Assembly: GCA_016934215.1 (NCBI GenBank)
Contig: JAFGTE010000015.1
Location: forward strand, 1 to 58,523
Reading direction: 5' to 3'
DNA length: 58,523 nt
Origin: Candidatus Peregrinibacteria bacterium
Lineage (GTDB): Bacteria > Patescibacteriota > Gracilibacteria > UM-FILTER-43-11
This document shows, one piece after another, positions 33,671-43,056 of the stretch (position 1 is the first letter of the stretch; every line of letters begins with the position of its first letter). A program made the position numbers and the translations under genes. The notes beneath the pieces are model-generated. The model was not told where the DNA came from. It saw nothing but the letters and a program-made list of their open reading frames with translations, and did not search any database.

Positions 33671-34897
33671 GTGAAAATACTCATGTATGGGTGGGAGTTT
33701 CCTCCCATTCAAAGCGGAGGGTTGGGGGTGGCGTGTCAGGGGATCGTAGAGGGCCTGCTGAGTCACGGTCATGCTGTTTTTCTGGTACTGCCTAAAACCA
33801 CTCCCGCCATGCACAGTTACGGCGGCGATCATTTCAAGGTGCTGTCCGCCGGTGAATCGGAAGGGATCATTGAAATTGAAAACATTCCCACTTCGCTTTA
33901 CTCCCCTTATGCCAGTACGGATGCTTCGTTTAACGAATACCTGAAAAAGATGCTGGAAGAAGAGCCCAATGCGATCTACAGCACCAATATGCTGGAAGAG
34001 GTGTACCGCTATGCCGCGAAGGCAGCCGCCCACGCCAAAAAAGTGCCGCACGACGTGATTCATACCCATGACTGGCTCACGACGGAAGCCGGCATTTATG
34101 CCAAAAAGATTTCCGGCAAACCCCATGTCATGCATGTGCATGCCACGGAATTTGACCGCAGCGGCGAACATCCCAATCAGGCGGTCTATGATCTGGAGCG
34201 TCGGGGCATGGAGCATGCCGACCGCGTGATTGCGGTTTCACAGCGTACCAAAGAGATGCTGATGAAGCACTACGGCATTAAAGAATGGAAAATTGACGTA
34301 GTTCACAATGCAGTTAAACCCAATTTTAGCACTTATCACAAATCTCATCATATCAATCCCACCGATAAAGTCGTTCTGTTTTTGGGGCGTATGACGATGC
34401 AGAAAGGGCCTGATTATTTCCTGCGCATGGCGCAAAAGGTCATCAACCACATGAAACGCGTAAAATTTGTCATGGCCGGGGATGGCGACATGATGAAGCA
34501 GATCATCAATATGTCGATCAATCTGGGGATTGAAAAATATGTGCTTTTTTCAGGCTTTTTAAAAGGCGATGAAATTGAACGGGCTTACGCCGAAGCGGAT
34601 CTTTACGTGATGCCTTCGGTTTCTGAGCCTTTTGGAATCACCCCGCTGGAAGCCATTCGTCAGGGAACGCCCGTGCTTATTTCCAAGCAGTCCGGTATCA
34701 GCGAAGTGATTCGAAATGCCCTGCGTGTGGATTTCTGGGATATCGATGAAATGGCCAACAAGGTTATTGCCGCCCTCAGGTACCCTGATCTGCATCGGAC
34801 TTTGGTAGAACGCAGCAAGGAAGAGATAGACAAGATAAGCTGGCAAAAACAAGCCGGTGAAATCACTAAAATTTACGAAAAAGTTATTAAAAAATAA
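33671..34897 (+). CDS. GT4-family glycosyltransferase (glycogen synthase-like)
   Basis: A 408-residue GT-B glycosyltransferase. The start is GTG 33671 (MKILMYGWEFPP), because the promoter at 33611-33639 excludes upstream ATGs. The N-terminal half has the GT5/GT4 motif EFPPIQSGGLGVACQGIVEG and HTHDWLT; the C-terminal half has FLGRMTMQKGPDYF and the donor-binding EPFGITPLEAIRQGTPVLIS. The opening resembles archaeal/bacterial glycogen synthases that use ADP- or UDP-glucose, and GH57 and GH15 genes follow, so alpha-glucan synthesis is the likely role. A glycan-assembly transferase of other specificity remains possible. Confidence 0.85.
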   Translation: MKILMYGWEFPPIQSGGLGVACQGIVEGLLSHGHAVFLVLPKTTPAMHSYGGDHFKVLSAGESEGIIEIENIPTSLYSPYASTDASFNEYLKKMLEEEPNAIYSTNMLEEVYRYAAKAAAHAKKVPHDVIHTHDWLTTEAGIYAKKISGKPHVMHVHATEFDRSGEHPNQAVYDLERRGMEHADRVIAVSQRTKEMLMKHYGIKEWKIDVVHNAVKPNFSTYHKSHHINPTDKVVLFLGRMTMQKGPDYFLRMAQKVINHMKRVKFVMAGDGDMMKQIINMSINLGIEKYVLFSGFLKGDEIERAYAEADLYVMPSVSEPFGITPLEAIRQGTPVLISKQSGISEVIRNALRVDFWDIDEMANKVIAALRYPDLHRTLVERSKEEIDKISWQKQAGEITKIYEKVIKK

Positions 34898-34915
34898 TCA
34901 TTTATAAGGGGAAAA

Positions 34916-36229
34916 ATGAAAAACAAAAGAAAACCTGCCCGCCGTGGCGGGTATAACAAAACCGTCTGCTTTTATTTTCAGGTTCACCAGCCTTATCGGC
35001 TGAGTAAATGTAATGTTTTTGAAATCGGTAATAAACAGGATTATTTTGAAGGACCTGCCAGTTTTGAAAACAAAGTGATCTTTGAAAAAGTGGCCCGCAA
35101 ATGCTATTTGCCCACCAATTCTCTGATTCTGGAACTCCTTAAAAAACATCCTGAATTCCATGTGAGTTACAGTTTTTCAGGTGTGTTTTTGGAACAATGC
35201 CTGCAGTTTGGCGATATTGGAAAAGAAGTACTCGATTCTTTCAAAAAAATAGTCGATACCGGTCAGGTTGAGGTACTTTGTGAAACTTATTATCATTCGC
35301 TTTCCTGGCTTTACTCCAAAAAAGAATTTGCCGAGCAGATTATTAAGCATAAAAAACTGATCAAAAAGATTTTCGGCAAAACACCGACCGTCTTCAGAAA
35401 TACGGAATTGATTTATTCCAGTGAAATTGCCGAATTTATCCGCGAAATGGGTTTTCAGGGGATTTTAGCCGAAGGCTGGGATCACTACCTGGGCTGGAAG
35501 AGCCCGAATTTTGTTTATCATCCGGAGAAAGTAAAACTTCATCCTGCCGACAAAAAAATCGCTAAGGAAATGGCCGTGAGTAAGCGATCTAAGAAAGCCA
35601 TTGCCTTACTCCTTAAAGACTACCGACTGTCCGATGATATTGCTTTCAGGTTCAGTAACCGCACCTGGAATGAGTGGCCGCTCACCACTGACAAATACGC
35701 CGCCTGGCTGGATGCCATTATGGGTGATACCATTAATTTATTTATGGATTACGAGACCTTCGGCGAACATCAGTGGGAAGACACGGGCATTTTTGAGTTT
35801 ATGAGATATCTGCCTCAGGCTTTGCTGGATCGAAATATCGGTTTTATGACGCCGACCGAAACCATTAAAGCTTATAAAGCGGTCGGTGAAGTGCATGTCC
35901 CCTATCTTATGAGCTGGGCCGATATGGAACGTGATCTTTCCGCCTGGGTCAGCAATCCTATGCAGGAATCAGCACTCAAAAGAATCTTTGAACTGGAATC
36001 CATGGTGCAGAAAAAAGTCGGTAAGATGAAGAAAAAAGAGGCTGAGGAGCTCAATTCCATTTGGCGCAAACTACAGACTTCCGATCATTTTTATTACATG
36101 TGCACGAAGTACTGGAATGATGGTGACGTGCATGCCTACTTCTCCTGCTATGAATCACCTTATGACGCTTATATCACTTACATGAATACGCTGAGTGATT
36201 TTGAATCTAAACTTTTAACCCCTGCTTAA
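34916..36229 (+). CDS. GH57 family alpha-glucan glycosidase (alpha-amylase-like)
   Basis: A 437-residue glycoside hydrolase of family 57. Conserved regions: FQVHQPYRL (region 1), the nucleophile Glu in FRNTELIYS (region 3) and the acid Asp in MDYETFGEHQ (region 4), with MGFQGILAEGWD between. It has no signal peptide, so it acts inside the cell on stored glucan, as alpha-amylase or 4-alpha-glucanotransferase. A GGGG-type Shine-Dalgarno precedes the ATG. It lies 18 bases after the glycosyltransferase gene, and the GH15 gene begins on the base after its stop. Confidence 0.93.
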   Translation: MKNKRKPARRGGYNKTVCFYFQVHQPYRLSKCNVFEIGNKQDYFEGPASFENKVIFEKVARKCYLPTNSLILELLKKHPEFHVSYSFSGVFLEQCLQFGDIGKEVLDSFKKIVDTGQVEVLCETYYHSLSWLYSKKEFAEQIIKHKKLIKKIFGKTPTVFRNTELIYSSEIAEFIREMGFQGILAEGWDHYLGWKSPNFVYHPEKVKLHPADKKIAKEMAVSKRSKKAIALLLKDYRLSDDIAFRFSNRTWNEWPLTTDKYAAWLDAIMGDTINLFMDYETFGEHQWEDTGIFEFMRYLPQALLDRNIGFMTPTETIKAYKAVGEVHVPYLMSWADMERDLSAWVSNPMQESALKRIFELESMVQKKVGKMKKKEAEELNSIWRKLQTSDHFYYMCTKYWNDGDVHAYFSCYESPYDAYITYMNTLSDFESKLLTPA

Positions 36230-38209
36230 ATGCCACGAGCCGCCGTATCAGGAAACGGAAATTTGCTCGCCTGTCTCAACCGCCAGAACTTGCTGGAAGA
36301 TCTTTACTTTCCTTACGTGGGGATGGAAGATCATATTGATTTTCAGCATTGGCATCGTGTCGGAGTTTATATTAACGGCCGGTTTTCCTGGCTGACTGAC
36401 AGATCCTGGGAACACGAAACGAATTATCTTCCCGAAACGCTGGTTACGAACAGCCGGTCGAAGAACGTGGAACTCGGTTTGTCACTGGAGTTCAATGACT
36501 TTGTATACCCCAGTGAAAATGTATTCGTACGTAAAATCACAATTCATAACGAAGTCGATTATGACCGTGAGCTAAAAATCTATTTCAATCAGGATTTTCA
36601 TTTGTACGGCGATAAGCAACAGGATACTGCTTTTTATGATCCTGAATATAAAGCAATGATTCATTACCGGAAACGGCGCTATTTTTGGATCTGCGGCATG
36701 CAGAACGGAAAGGCCGGAATCGATTCGTTCACCACGGGTAAAAGTGAATACCGCGGTCTGGAGGGAACCTGGAAAGATGCGGAAGACGGCAATCTCCATG
36801 AACATCCGATTGAGCAGGGGTCAGTTGATTCCACAGTTCAATTTAATGTTTCACTGAAAGCCCGTTCAAAACAAATATTATACGTATGGATTTGTGCAGG
36901 CAAAGATCTGGATGAAACGGAGGACATGCATGAATTTATTCTCCATGAGAATCCCGAAAAATTACTGAAGAATACGGTCAACTATTGGCTGAGCTGGGTC
37001 AACAAAGAAGCTGATAAAGGGCTGCAAATCAATCCGCACTGGCTCAAACTTTATAAGCAAAGTCTGCTCATTATCCGAACGCAGATCGATAATCGCGGTG
37101 CAATTATTGCAGCGAATGATTCGGATATTATGAAGTTTAACAAAGACACTTACACTTATATGTGGCCCCGCGACGGAGCATGGGTAAGTATCGCACTGGA
37201 TCATGCAGGTTATGGTGAAATCACTAAACGCTTTTTTCAGTTTTGCGCGGAAACAATGACGGAAGAAGGCTATCTGCTTCATAAATACAATCCTGACAAA
37301 TCGGTTGGTTCCAGCTGGCACCCATGGTACAAAGACGGTGAAATGCAGATGCCGATTCAGGAAGATGAGACGGCTATTGTTACCTATGCCCTTTTGCAAC
37401 ACTGGAAGCATTACAAAGATATTGAATTTGTTCAGGAAATGTATGAATCGTTGATCCGGGCAGCCGGTAGTTTTATGGCTCACTTTATTGATGAAAAAAC
37501 CGGTTTGCCGCTACCCACTTATGATCTTTGGGAACGGGAACGCGGTATATTCCTTTATACCGCTGCCTGCGTTTACGCAGGGCTAGATGCGGCCGGGAAA
37601 CTGTCTTCTATTATCGGTCATTTCAATCATGCCGAACGCTATAAAGAAGCCGCTGTGAAAATGCGGGCTGCCATAGTGGAGCATCTGTATGACAAAGAGG
37701 AAAAACGATTCCTGAAGCGAGTGGAACTCAATCCAAAGACCCGTGAAATTAAAAAAGATTACGGACTTGACGCCAGCATGCATGCCTTATGGATGATGGG
37801 TGTTTTGCCGCCTGACGATGAAAGGGTCATTCGAACCAATAAGATCATGCAGGAAAAATTAGCCGTTCACACTCATATTGGAGGCATGGCCCGCAGTGAA
37901 AATGATGATTATCAGCGAGTTTCCGGCGACTATGGTGCGATTCCCGGTAATCCATGGATCATCACCACTTTATGGCACGCTCAATGGCTGCTCACACTGG
38001 CAAAAACACCAGCTGATCTGGAGGAAATCAAGGGTTACATTGACTGGGCCACGAAGCAAGCCAATCCAGCCGGGATACTTCCTGAACAAGTCAGCCCTTT
38101 CAATGGCGAGCCGCTTTCCGTTGCTCCGCTTACCTGGTCACATGCCACCTATGTGGACACTATTTTGAAATTCGACAAAAAAGCCAAGGAGCTGAATAAA
38201 AAGTCTTAA
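36230..38209 (+). CDS. GH15 family glucoamylase-type enzyme
   Basis: A 659-residue protein: an N-terminal beta-sandwich (1-260; PRAAVSGNGNLLACLN, VGMEDHIDFQHWHRVGVYI) and the (alpha/alpha)6 GH15 domain (about 270-650). TYMWPRDGAWVS is the substrate-binding signature; the catalytic acid is in PIQEDETAI and the base in ILPEQVSPFNG. Prokaryotic GH15 enzymes include glucoamylases, glucodextranases and trehalases; here an alpha-1,4-glucan releasing glucose is likeliest given GH57, GT4 and a ROK kinase nearby. No signal peptide is present. Its stop overlaps the convergent gene by four bases. Confidence 0.93.
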   Translation: MPRAAVSGNGNLLACLNRQNLLEDLYFPYVGMEDHIDFQHWHRVGVYINGRFSWLTDRSWEHETNYLPETLVTNSRSKNVELGLSLEFNDFVYPSENVFVRKITIHNEVDYDRELKIYFNQDFHLYGDKQQDTAFYDPEYKAMIHYRKRRYFWICGMQNGKAGIDSFTTGKSEYRGLEGTWKDAEDGNLHEHPIEQGSVDSTVQFNVSLKARSKQILYVWICAGKDLDETEDMHEFILHENPEKLLKNTVNYWLSWVNKEADKGLQINPHWLKLYKQSLLIIRTQIDNRGAIIAANDSDIMKFNKDTYTYMWPRDGAWVSIALDHAGYGEITKRFFQFCAETMTEEGYLLHKYNPDKSVGSSWHPWYKDGEMQMPIQEDETAIVTYALLQHWKHYKDIEFVQEMYESLIRAAGSFMAHFIDEKTGLPLPTYDLWERERGIFLYTAACVYAGLDAAGKLSSIIGHFNHAERYKEAAVKMRAAIVEHLYDKEEKRFLKRVELNPKTREIKKDYGLDASMHALWMMGVLPPDDERVIRTNKIMQEKLAVHTHIGGMARSENDDYQRVSGDYGAIPGNPWIITTLWHAQWLLTLAKTPADLEEIKGYIDWATKQANPAGILPEQVSPFNGEPLSVAPLTWSHATYVDTILKFDKKAKELNKKS

Positions 38210-40053
38210 GCGGCTTTACGGGGAGTTTCTTTGTTGTCGTTCTGCGCCTTCTTTTTTAGGGCTTCCTGCAACAAACGAACTTCATTCAGTTCTAATTCTA
38301 CGGTTCTGCCGCCACTATACACAGCCAGACAGAGATCATCATCTCCTCCCACTTCTTCAGCCCGATACGATTGTTTTGAATCTTCGCTCAGGAGCCGTTC
38401 GATTCCTCTTTCCTCATTTACAGTGACCTGAGTCTGACGGGTGGTCCGGTGGTTGATTCTGGATTCGACTTCATAGAAACCTAAATCTCCTTTTACTTTC
38501 GTCACCCCTGCCTGTTCCAATATTTTCGTATCCCCTTCAATCTGTTTGTAATCGACTTCATCTGCAGCATTTCTTCCTTTCATATCAGGCCGCAAAGTGG
38601 GGTCGATTTTTCTGGTTTTTCCGCGAATATCTCCTTCAAAACTGCTGGCATCAAAAGTGTCCCGATTCGCTCTTTTGAACATTTTATCGAGGAGACCAAT
38701 GAAAGCGGTCTGCCGCTGCTTACTCTGTCCGTCCAGTATTTCAGCCGTTTCGACAATGGCCTCCCGGACCGTATTTGAGCGTATCTGTTTCACTGCTTCT
38801 TCATATCCCTGCTCTTCTGTATCTTCTTTCCCGGCCAGTTTAAGGTACTGCTGATTCAATTTATCATACCCCCATTCGTCTATCCGCTCTCTCAGAAATT
38901 TTTGTTGTTTTTTGGGCAAGGTCTCAATCTGCTTCCATAGGGCACGATAAGATTCCATTTGTTCAGGAAGCTGTTGTTCTGCTTCATATTGCTTTTCAAG
39001 TTTGCGCTGTCCCCTCTTTGTCATCAGCTCCTGTATACCGCGTCTTCCGATAATACCTTCTTTACGGTGTTTCTCTAATGTTTTTATGTAATTGGCTTCC
39101 AGACGGATCGCTTCAGATATTTTTAACTCTTTGAATCTATCTGACAGCTGGCTGTATCCTGCTTCCGGATTATGTCTCATCGCCTCCATTTCTTCCAGGG
39201 CTTTCCCCCGGAGTGAGGCTCTGATTAGGCTCCAGAGATCCCTGTAAGGCTTCATTTGATTGCTAAATTCCTCTTTCCAGTATTCTTTTTCTTTGTGATC
39301 AATTTTTTTAAAGCCATCCAGAAAACTTTTAAAAGTATGCTCTCCGATAATTCCTTCTTCCATGGCCCCCCTGAGCATCGCTTCATATTCTTCGACCGAT
39401 GCCTGATCCTCCCGCTGTTCGCATTCTTTGGCATAAGCTTCCGCAGTCGATAAAACTTTTTCGAGTTTATCCAGCAGGGCCCGGCGGTCTGGCACTTTCA
39501 TATCAAGAAATTTATCTAAATTCGGCAGTTCAATCCGTGTATTTCCGTCCACTTTTAAATAACCGACATCTTTGATGAGTGGATGATTCGCTAGTTTGTC
39601 ATAACGATCTCTGTCTTTTCTCATCCGTTCCAGCTTCTGATCAACAAGCGCTCCGATGCTTTCTGCCTGGTTCACAAAATTGTGGTTGCTGATAATCAAC
39701 TGCTTCATAAGAAACTTTTCATCTTCTTTGGAAGCAATTTTTTGTCCAACTGCCAACTTGATATGCCGATGAATTTCAATAGCCGCCAGTTCATGCGCTT
39801 TGGCAAATCTTCGGGTGCTTTCCAGCATTTCGGCTGTGATTTGGTGCTGTTCCCGGCCTTCGGCCAGTTCCCGGTATCCTTTGTAGGCTTCTTCACTGAT
39901 TACGCGTTCAGCCAATGAGCGGTCGGCGATCAGTCCGATTTCCCTTCTTGTCTGAGTCATTCTGTTCCTTTCAAGAACCTGATGCAGGATAGGTGATCTG
40001 TGTGAGTCTAATGATTCACCGATGCTATCAATCTGATGGAGATGAATAGGCAT
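38206..40053 (-). CDS. Large charged helical protein of unknown function
   Basis: A 615-residue protein, soluble and almost wholly helical, with very high Glu/Lys/Arg/Gln content and coiled-coil potential across residues 60-470. Several segments repeat a pattern of aromatic plus acidic helix (YWKEEFSNQMKPYRDLWSLI; EQMESYRALWKQI), which suggests internal duplication. The C-terminal 150 residues (DPTLRPDMKGRNAADEVDYK; YEVESRINHRTTRQTQVTV) are more beta-like. No enzyme motif, signal or membrane segment was found. The ends overlap the GH15 gene. I cannot assign a family. Confidence 0.75.
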   Translation of the reverse strand: MPIHLHQIDSIGESLDSHRSPILHQVLERNRMTQTRREIGLIADRSLAERVISEEAYKGYRELAEGREQHQITAEMLESTRRFAKAHELAAIEIHRHIKLAVGQKIASKEDEKFLMKQLIISNHNFVNQAESIGALVDQKLERMRKDRDRYDKLANHPLIKDVGYLKVDGNTRIELPNLDKFLDMKVPDRRALLDKLEKVLSTAEAYAKECEQREDQASVEEYEAMLRGAMEEGIIGEHTFKSFLDGFKKIDHKEKEYWKEEFSNQMKPYRDLWSLIRASLRGKALEEMEAMRHNPEAGYSQLSDRFKELKISEAIRLEANYIKTLEKHRKEGIIGRRGIQELMTKRGQRKLEKQYEAEQQLPEQMESYRALWKQIETLPKKQQKFLRERIDEWGYDKLNQQYLKLAGKEDTEEQGYEEAVKQIRSNTVREAIVETAEILDGQSKQRQTAFIGLLDKMFKRANRDTFDASSFEGDIRGKTRKIDPTLRPDMKGRNAADEVDYKQIEGDTKILEQAGVTKVKGDLGFYEVESRINHRTTRQTQVTVNEERGIERLLSEDSKQSYRAEEVGGDDDLCLAVYSGGRTVELELNEVRLLQEALKKKAQNDNKETPRKAA

Positions 40054-40112
40054 TTTTAAAAGGAAAGGCTGGCATCATTTTACTGCAATTCTTCTGAAAT
40101 ATAAAATGACAA

Positions 40113-40688
40113 TTACAATAAATCAGTGTCTGGTTCTGATTTTTTTGCACCATATTTCATCTCAGCTTCTTTACGTTTTTCGGCTTCATTAAGAATGGCT
40201 CTGGCAATCATACCGGGATCCGAAATTGTGTCGATCGTAAAATTACTGGCAAATCCTGCCGCTGTTTGAACATCAACGGTTCCATAATTCAACAGTGTGC
40301 CGAGAATCCCATGGATATCACTTGTCGTGTCCTGAATCTGATTCAGGGGGGTGATGGCAACAGTCCTATTCAGCAAGCTCACCTGCGTGATGTCGAGTAA
40401 CCGGTGATCGGTGAGAATAAAGAGATCAAACTGATCATTCAGAAAAGAAATAACAAGCAGTGCCAGACCATAGAGTAAATACAAACTAGCCCCAAGATAG
40501 CCAATCACGCTCACTGGACCGCTCTCGGCCAAAGGAAAACTGTGGCTCCAGATAATCAAAAAAATGAGAAGCGGAAGGACGACGGCGATCATAAAAATGA
40601 GCACGCTCCTGATATACACTATGACGTGCTTTCGAATGACCATGATTATTTTTTCTTCCGGCTGTTTCCCGGGAAAATTCTGGAGCAT
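40113..40688 (-). CDS. Membrane PH-domain (bPH2/DUF304-like) protein A
   Basis: A 191-residue protein with two membrane helices (about 25-47 and 65-88) followed by a bacterial PH-like domain: LTDHRLLDITQVSLLNRTVAITPLN, a turn, then DIHGILGTLLNYGTVDVQTA. It has a polar C-terminal tail. The family (YdbS/YdbT-like) is widespread with no defined reaction; members sit in the inner membrane with the PH part inside the cell. The gene lies 50 bases behind its paralogue at 40739 and probably shares its transcript. Confidence 0.82.
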   Translation of the reverse strand: MLQNFPGKQPEEKIIMVIRKHVIVYIRSVLIFMIAVVLPLLIFLIIWSHSFPLAESGPVSVIGYLGASLYLLYGLALLVISFLNDQFDLFILTDHRLLDITQVSLLNRTVAITPLNQIQDTTSDIHGILGTLLNYGTVDVQTAAGFASNFTIDTISDPGMIARAILNEAEKRKEAEMKYGAKKSEPDTDLL

Positions 40689-40738
40689 ATAAAATGATGA
40701 TAGCCGCTTTATTTATCTTATCAAAAAAGGGATCTAAA

Positions 40739-41392
40739 TCATAGATTGAGATTCCTGATATCCCGCAGATAATCTGAAGAAGCTGCGGATCTTTGTTCTT
40801 CCGGCTTGGCCGGCAGAACGGTCCTTCTTTTGAGAATGTGTTCACGTTTTACACGATTGGTCCATTCCAGATAAAAGTGAGGATCCGGCACCTTATCAAT
40901 GACGATGGGCGGGGCCGATGTGGAGAGCGTGATGATCAGTCTTCCGTATCTGAGGTAGTTACGTAAAATACCATGACTTTCCACGGCAATATCCTGAATT
41001 TTGGTCAGATCAATGGCATCTGAATTGTTTTTTAAAAAACAGGTTTTCCTGATGATCAGAATTCGGGAATCCGTGACGATAACCATATCAAAATAAAAAT
41101 TGAATATCTGCAAGGTGCCTAAAAGGAGAAATCCCACAGAAATCAGCAAAGTGAAAATAATATAAAAAGCGCGGATAAAAGTGATATCCACGAATAAAGT
41201 TAAACGCCCCAGAAAAATCAGTATGACCAGTACCAGCAGCCCTACCGGGATACTAAAGAGAATAGGCTGAATGAACTTTACCCAGTGTTTGCGGAAAAAG
41301 AACTGGAAGTGTTCGTATTTCAGCTGGCCTTTAAAGTCTTGTTCGTCTTTTTCCATAAATTGACGTCGTTTGGGGAGGACGACTCTCACCAT
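40739..41392 (-). CDS. Membrane PH-domain (bPH2/DUF304-like) protein B
   Basis: A 217-residue paralogue of the preceding protein: two membrane helices (about 42-62 and 72-98), then the same PH-like core (VTDSRILIIRKTCFLKNNSDAIDLT, SHGILRNYLRYGRLIITLS). The pairs DIHGILGTLLNYG and ESHGILRNYLRYG show the relationship. I start it at ATG 41392, preceded by AAAGAAAGA; an internal ATG 12 codons on is an alternative. Tandem bPH2 proteins are often found as pairs and may work as a heteromer. Confidence 0.8.
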   Translation of the reverse strand: MVRVVLPKRRQFMEKDEQDFKGQLKYEHFQFFFRKHWVKFIQPILFSIPVGLLVLVILIFLGRLTLFVDITFIRAFYIIFTLLISVGFLLLGTLQIFNFYFDMVIVTDSRILIIRKTCFLKNNSDAIDLTKIQDIAVESHGILRNYLRYGRLIITLSTSAPPIVIDKVPDPHFYLEWTNRVKREHILKRRTVLPAKPEEQRSAASSDYLRDIRNLNL

Positions 41393-41417
41393 TTATCTTT
41401 CTTTGGTTTTCAGTGTA

Positions 41418-42248
41418 TCATGAGTTTTTGCTCCTTTTCAAGCGAAAAATTAAGCTAACAAAAACAAAAGTCGCGTTCCATATTCGTTTGATGCGCCGGG
41501 GCTGGGTGATCAGTCTCCAAAACCATTCAAGTCCAAAGCTTCTGAAAATTTGCGGAGCGCGTTTTGCCTTTCCTGCTGCGAAATCGATGGCACCCCCCAC
41601 ACCGATAGCAACCTTGGTGGTGGTGAGCTTATGCAGGTTCCGGTGAATCCATTCTTCCTGATTCGGATGTCCATACGCGACAAAAAGAATATCGGGCTCC
41701 GCCAAATTGATCCTTTCACAAAGTTCATCTTCATGCGTTTCAGCCGGCGTTCCGGCAAAACTTCCCGCGAATATTGCTTTGGGGTATTTTTTACTCAGAC
41801 GTTCAATGGCAATTCCGGCAATGCCGGGCGCGGCCCCTAAAAGATAAATGCGCCAACCGTTCTTCTGACTTTCATTGACGATCCTGAAAAGCAGGTCTGT
41901 GCCGGTGACGCGAGCCGGAAGCACTTTATAAATCGCTTTCATTTTAAAAAGGACCTGAAAAAGAGAGCCAATTACTTTAAGGATTCCGATGAAACGATTT
42001 TCGGCTTTGGGTAAGTTCAGGTAATGAGCCGCCCAGAGAATGCCAATGCCATCCGGCACCGCCAGCGTCGCTGAATTGAGCACTTTTTTAAATGCTTCAT
42101 CTTTTTGGGAGTAAACGATCATTTCGGGGTTTGGCGTAACGATCATGTGTTTCTCATTCCCTTTTATAAAAACTTCCATAGCCGTCAGCACGTCTTCGTA
42201 ACGAACGGCGTTAAATTTTATTCCTGCGATGTCTACCTTTTTTTTCAT
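41418..42248 (-). CDS. WecG/TagA/CpsF family glycosyltransferase (GT26)
   Basis: A 276-residue N-acetylaminosugar transferase that works on polyprenol-linked sugars in wall polymer or surface glycan synthesis. Motifs: VTPNPEMIVYS, VPDGIGILWA, ARVTGTDLL, LLGAAPG, VAYGHPNQEEW and GVGGAIDFAAGKAKRAP followed by GLEWFWRLITQPRR. The length is normal (about 240-280). Its ATG overlaps the stop of the upstream methyltransferase gene by four bases (ATGA). The two probably belong to one surface-glycan unit, possibly making the SLH-binding wall polymer (inference). Confidence 0.92.
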   Translation of the reverse strand: MKKKVDIAGIKFNAVRYEDVLTAMEVFIKGNEKHMIVTPNPEMIVYSQKDEAFKKVLNSATLAVPDGIGILWAAHYLNLPKAENRFIGILKVIGSLFQVLFKMKAIYKVLPARVTGTDLLFRIVNESQKNGWRIYLLGAAPGIAGIAIERLSKKYPKAIFAGSFAGTPAETHEDELCERINLAEPDILFVAYGHPNQEEWIHRNLHKLTTTKVAIGVGGAIDFAAGKAKRAPQIFRSFGLEWFWRLITQPRRIKRIWNATFVFVSLIFRLKRSKNS

Positions 42249-42955
42249 TTCTTTCGGGCGATCAGAACAAAATTAAAAGACCTGAACCATCTTACCCGTT
42301 TTCCTTTGCGCGTAAAGTAAAAATCCTCTATGCTCCATGATTTTTCGCTGAATAGAGCCAATAATTCCAAAGGTAAAAAAGCGTGGTAGTAGCGTTTAAC
42401 AGGATAATCACCCCATTTTATAAAAAGATCGTTCCAGGCTCCTTTGAATCCAAGTGTCAGCAGGCATCTGAATATTCCTTTTAAAAGCGCTCCCCCGTAC
42501 TTGTACTGAAAAAGGTTCCAAACCGTGAGAATCAGAATTCCATCGGGCTTTAAGATTTTTTCAAGATCTTTTAGCACTTTTCGGCGCATCTTTTTGGTGG
42601 GAATGTGATGAAAAGCAGCAATACAGAAAATGTTATCAAAGGCTTCCTCTTCCAGTTTGAGGTCTGTGATGTCATCGAGCCGGAATGCGGCCTCAGGAAA
42701 ATTTTTTCTCGCCAGTTCCAATAGATGAGAATTGTGGTCAACGCCCAAATAAGTTACTTCTTTAGGCTGTAAAAATTCATAAAGACGCCCCGTGCCACAA
42801 CCCAGGTCGAGCACTTTGGCATGCTTTCTGGTGTAGGCCAGAAAATGATCAAATTCCGGCCACTGCTGTCTGCGCGTTTGATCAAATTCGGAAGCGAATT
42901 GAGAGTAGGAGGCTTTGATTTTTTCGGTGATTTTCTGCGTGAACTTCTTTTTCAC
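42245..42955 (-). CDS. Class I SAM-dependent methyltransferase
   Basis: About 236 residues from GTG 42955 (MKKKFTQKITEKI). Motif I is VLDLGCGTGRLYEF, then YLGVDHNSHLLELAR, a FRLDDITDLKLEEEAFDNI stretch with the motif II/post-I acids, and DGILILTVWN. The fold resembles ubiquinone/menaquinone-type or tRNA-wobble methyltransferases, but coupling to the GT26 gene suggests a sugar or lipid acceptor. An upstream GTG at 42994 would add 13 residues read partly from the repeat at 42991-43033, so I prefer the shorter form. Confidence 0.82.
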   Translation of the reverse strand: MKKKFTQKITEKIKASYSQFASEFDQTRRQQWPEFDHFLAYTRKHAKVLDLGCGTGRLYEFLQPKEVTYLGVDHNSHLLELARKNFPEAAFRLDDITDLKLEEEAFDNIFCIAAFHHIPTKKMRRKVLKDLEKILKPDGILILTVWNLFQYKYGGALLKGIFRCLLTLGFKGAWNDLFIKWGDYPVKRYYHAFLPLELLALFSEKSWSIEDFYFTRKGKRVRWFRSFNFVLIARKK

Positions 42956-42990
42956 AGAAATATTATACCTCAGCAGGCACTTCAAAAATC

Positions 42991-43033
42991 GCACAAAATT
43001 CTGATGCGCCGGATTGGTGCCATATTGGTGCCA
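42991..43033. repeat. Partial copy of the palindromic miniature element
   Basis: These 43 bases are the reverse complement of 16843-16885 with a single mismatch. Only one of the two 14-base ends (AATTCTGATGCGCC) is present; the other half is missing. The copy lies between the pilC stop and the methyltransferase start, that is, in an intergenic site like the full copy. Confidence 0.7.
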
Positions 43034-43056
43034 AGATATGTCTGAGTGTTGATCCT

